A DNA stretch of 8,026 nucleotides. It comes from Gammaproteobacteria bacterium. Its GTDB lineage: Bacteria; Pseudomonadota; Gammaproteobacteria; DSM-16500. Each line of letters starts with the position of its first letter. Position 1 is the first letter of the stretch. The stretch covers positions 1 to 8,026 of the forward strand of contig SCTP01000135.1 of assembly GCA_004322325.1 (NCBI GenBank). The letters are read 5' to 3'. The position numbers and the translations under genes are program-made. Under the pieces are notes generated by a model. That model did not search any database. It saw nothing but the letters and a program-made list of their open reading frames with translations, and was not told where the DNA came from. Shown here in pieces: positions 6,702 through 8,026 of this stretch.

Positions 6702-6718
6702 ATTAATTTGAAATTAAT
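6702..6718. repeat. Perfect 17-bp palindrome in the intergenic spacer
   Basis: ATTAATTT and AAATTAAT flank a single G. It lies 8 bases from the hairpin at 6726-6760, in the non-coding stretch between the kinase 3' end and the TA promoter. It could be a regulator-binding site or a by-product of AT-rich sequence. The rest of the 189-base spacer (6580-6768) holds only the promoter, candidate operator and terminator-like hairpin listed separately. Confidence 0.5.
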
Positions 6719-6725
6719 ATATTTT

Positions 6726-6770
6726 CTTGTAAATTGTCAATCCTTTTTACAATTTGCAAGATCATTTTTT
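6726..6770 (+). terminator. Terminator-like hairpin and T-run, + strand orientation
   Basis: CTTGTAAATTGT (6726-6737) pairs with ACAATTTGCAAG (6749-6760) over 12 bp with one G-U wobble in the + strand RNA. The loop is 11 nt, and six T's follow at 6765-6770. In the minus strand RNA the same position is a C-A mismatch and no U-run follows, so the structure fits + strand transcripts better. The stem is AT-rich and hence weak. No + strand gene ends nearby; the closest is the MBL gene at 5870. It could stop read-through from that operon before the kinase gene, or act as an unusual bidirectional end for the kinase transcript. Confidence 0.4.
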
Positions 6771-8026
6771 AGGCAGAAACCCGCGCCGAATCACGCAGCA
6801 CATCCTCTACCGTGGTTTCTGGCCGAGTAATCGTCGCATTTTTTATTTTCTTTACTTCATCCATATTCAGCTGCTCAAATTGATCAAGCAACATTTGACA
6901 GAATTGCATCGCATCTTCGCTGGTGCAACGTAATTTATGTTTAGGCTGTGTCATCGCAGTCATTAAATAAATAATACCTTGTTCATGTAGTGTTGGTGAT
7001 TTTCTGTTTAATTCTGGAAAAATCTCCAACACTATTTTTCCCATTGCGTTCATATCATCATAAAAACTATGACCTGTGCTACTTGGACTATCATAATAAT
7101 CATCAGTCCAGGTAAAAAGCTTGGCTGAACCTTTTTTATGTGCTCCACCAAAATCAATTAATTTCATGGAGGCTTTTTTTCTATTCACGATAAGATTCCT
7201 CGGTTTAATATCACCATGAATGCGATAATGCTGATGTAAAGTATTCAGCTCTTCCAAGGCTGATTTAATCCATCGCAATCGGTTTTCAAAAGACTCTGCT
7301 GTTATTTCATTTTTGCTAAATTTATCCAATGATTTTTCTGGTTGATATTCCATCAATACACGCGCTTTGCCACGGTGCGAATACCAAAATGCTTGTCGTC
7401 CTAATAAGTGATGGTATTTCACTTCGCGAACTGCTTCATTAGCATTCGATCTTTTTAATGTTTTGATTGCATAAATCGCTTGATAATCATCAAGAGTAGC
7501 ATATCCTTTTTTCACAATACCAAAGCTACCTTCTTCTTTATCTATGCTTGCTCGCATAAAAAAATGGATTTTAGTATTTAACGTGATTTTCCGAGGTTCT
7601 TTCACGATAGTGGATTGCTCAACCGATGGTAGTTTAAAAGTAATTCGGCTTAATGCTTGTTGAAACGTCTCTAAATTAAGAAGCTTATGGTTGGTTAACC
7701 CTATCATGAGTGAATCTAGTCGTTCGATATTGGTGGGGGAGAGTGAAAACAGCATTTTTAAATCTTTCTTGCAAATAGTAATATGCGCTTTATCCAATTG
7801 AATGAGTAATCCAGAAATAGAACGATCTTTATAGCTGAGCGTGAAAGTATTTTGGTCTAATAGATCAGTGCGATGAAAATAATCAAGCATCGTATAAAAA
7901 TTAGCATTACCTGATTCGTATTCAAAAAAATGTTGAATGATGGCTTTGTTTTCTTTTACTAATTGATGGTCTGATAAAATTTCTATTATTTTTTTTCGCC
8001 AATATAAATCCGGGCATCGACAAATC
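6769..8026 (-). CDS. Eukaryotic-like Ser/Thr protein kinase-like protein, N-terminus beyond window
   Basis: The minus-strand frame runs from the window edge to TAA at 6771-6769. Numbered from the first in-window ATG (7890), the kinase domain spans about 105-340: glycine loop GSFGIV (121-126), AIK lysine 143, helix C Glu around 152-156, hinge VLMEY, catalytic HGDIKPRN (225-232, HGD in place of HRD) and DFG at 246-248. All key catalytic residues are present, so activity is expected, with Ser/Thr substrates likely from the DIKPRN motif. The frame contains no stop for 45 codons upstream of 7890 and reads as plausible protein (DLYWRKKIIEILSDHQL, AIIQHFFEYE), and the ATG at 7890 has no ribosome-binding site. 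The true start therefore probably lies outside. Two stretches, LDYFHRTDLLDQNTF and LTNHKLLNLETF, look like copies of a helical repeat. No membrane segment is seen. It has no clear operon partner in the window. Confidence 0.85.
   Translation of the reverse strand, partial: ICRCPDLYWRKKIIEILSDHQLVKENKAIIQHFFEYESGNANFYTMLDYFHRTDLLDQNTFTLSYKDRSISGLLIQLDKAHITICKKDLKMLFSLSPTNIERLDSLMIGLTNHKLLNLETFQQALSRITFKLPSVEQSTIVKEPRKITLNTKIHFFMRASIDKEEGSFGIVKKGYATLDDYQAIYAIKTLKRSNANEAVREVKYHHLLGRQAFWYSHRGKARVLMEYQPEKSLDKFSKNEITAESFENRLRWIKSALEELNTLHQHYRIHGDIKPRNLIVNRKKASMKLIDFGGAHKKGSAKLFTWTDDYYDSPSSTGHSFYDDMNAMGKIVLEIFPELNRKSPTLHEQGIIYLMTAMTQPKHKLRCTSEDAMQFCQMLLDQFEQLNMDEVKKIKNATITRPETTVEDVLRDSARVSA

Noticed and set aside
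6712..6740. TTGACA on the minus strand (6740-6735) as a second TA promoter
   Set aside because: No good -10 box occurs at 16-18 bp; the best match at 17 bp is only TTAATT.
1..8026. tRNA/rRNA genes, CRISPR arrays, insertion sequences, riboswitches
   Set aside because: I saw no repeat-spacer pattern, transposase, terminal inverted repeats or structured RNA signature; coding sequence covers nearly all of the window.

Overview
This window looks like chromosomal DNA from a gammaproteobacterium. The truncated first gene is a clear ErpA, and the genes are tightly packed with overlapping stops and starts. A eukaryotic-like Ser/Thr kinase and a PP2C-like protein suggest a host-associated lineage such as Legionellales/Coxiella relatives. 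That placement is an inference from gene content; no marker gene here proves it.

Region 1 (1-233): the 3' end of erpA, then a short gap with a promoter whose -35 box overlaps the erpA stop codon. Region 2 (234-5870, + strand): five genes that read as one operon. They are a fused ATP sulfurylase/APS kinase, a PAPS-dependent sulfotransferase, a CysQ-type PAP phosphatase, a 436-residue protein with a degenerate PP2C-like N-terminal half, and an MBL-fold hydrolase. Junctions are overlaps of 4, 11 and 8 nt and then a 2-nt gap, so translational coupling is likely throughout. Region 3 (5867-6579, - strand): a toxin-antitoxin pair (Phd/YefM-like antitoxin, then PIN toxin) with its own promoter, converging on the operon so that the two stop codons interleave in TTAA. 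Region 4 (6580-6768): a 189-base AT-rich spacer with the TA promoter, a perfect 17-bp palindrome and a hairpin plus T-run oriented for + strand transcripts. Region 5 (6769-8026, - strand): a Ser/Thr kinase-like protein whose reading frame stays open to the window edge, so its N-terminus lies outside.

Working together: the first three genes form a complete sulfuryl-transfer cassette. Sulfate is activated to APS and PAPS, the sulfuryl group is moved to an unknown acceptor, and the PAP by-product is hydrolysed. No APS/PAPS reductase or sulfite reductase is present here, so the cassette fits sulfation of a metabolite or surface glycan better than cysteine synthesis. The sulfotransferase carries a C-terminal SWKLAYPLR tail of a type seen on surface-polysaccharide enzymes. 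The most novel aspect is the coupling of this cassette to a PP2C-like protein lacking canonical metal ligands and to an MBL hydrolase, with a kinase nearby. The functional links to these last genes are inferred from position only.
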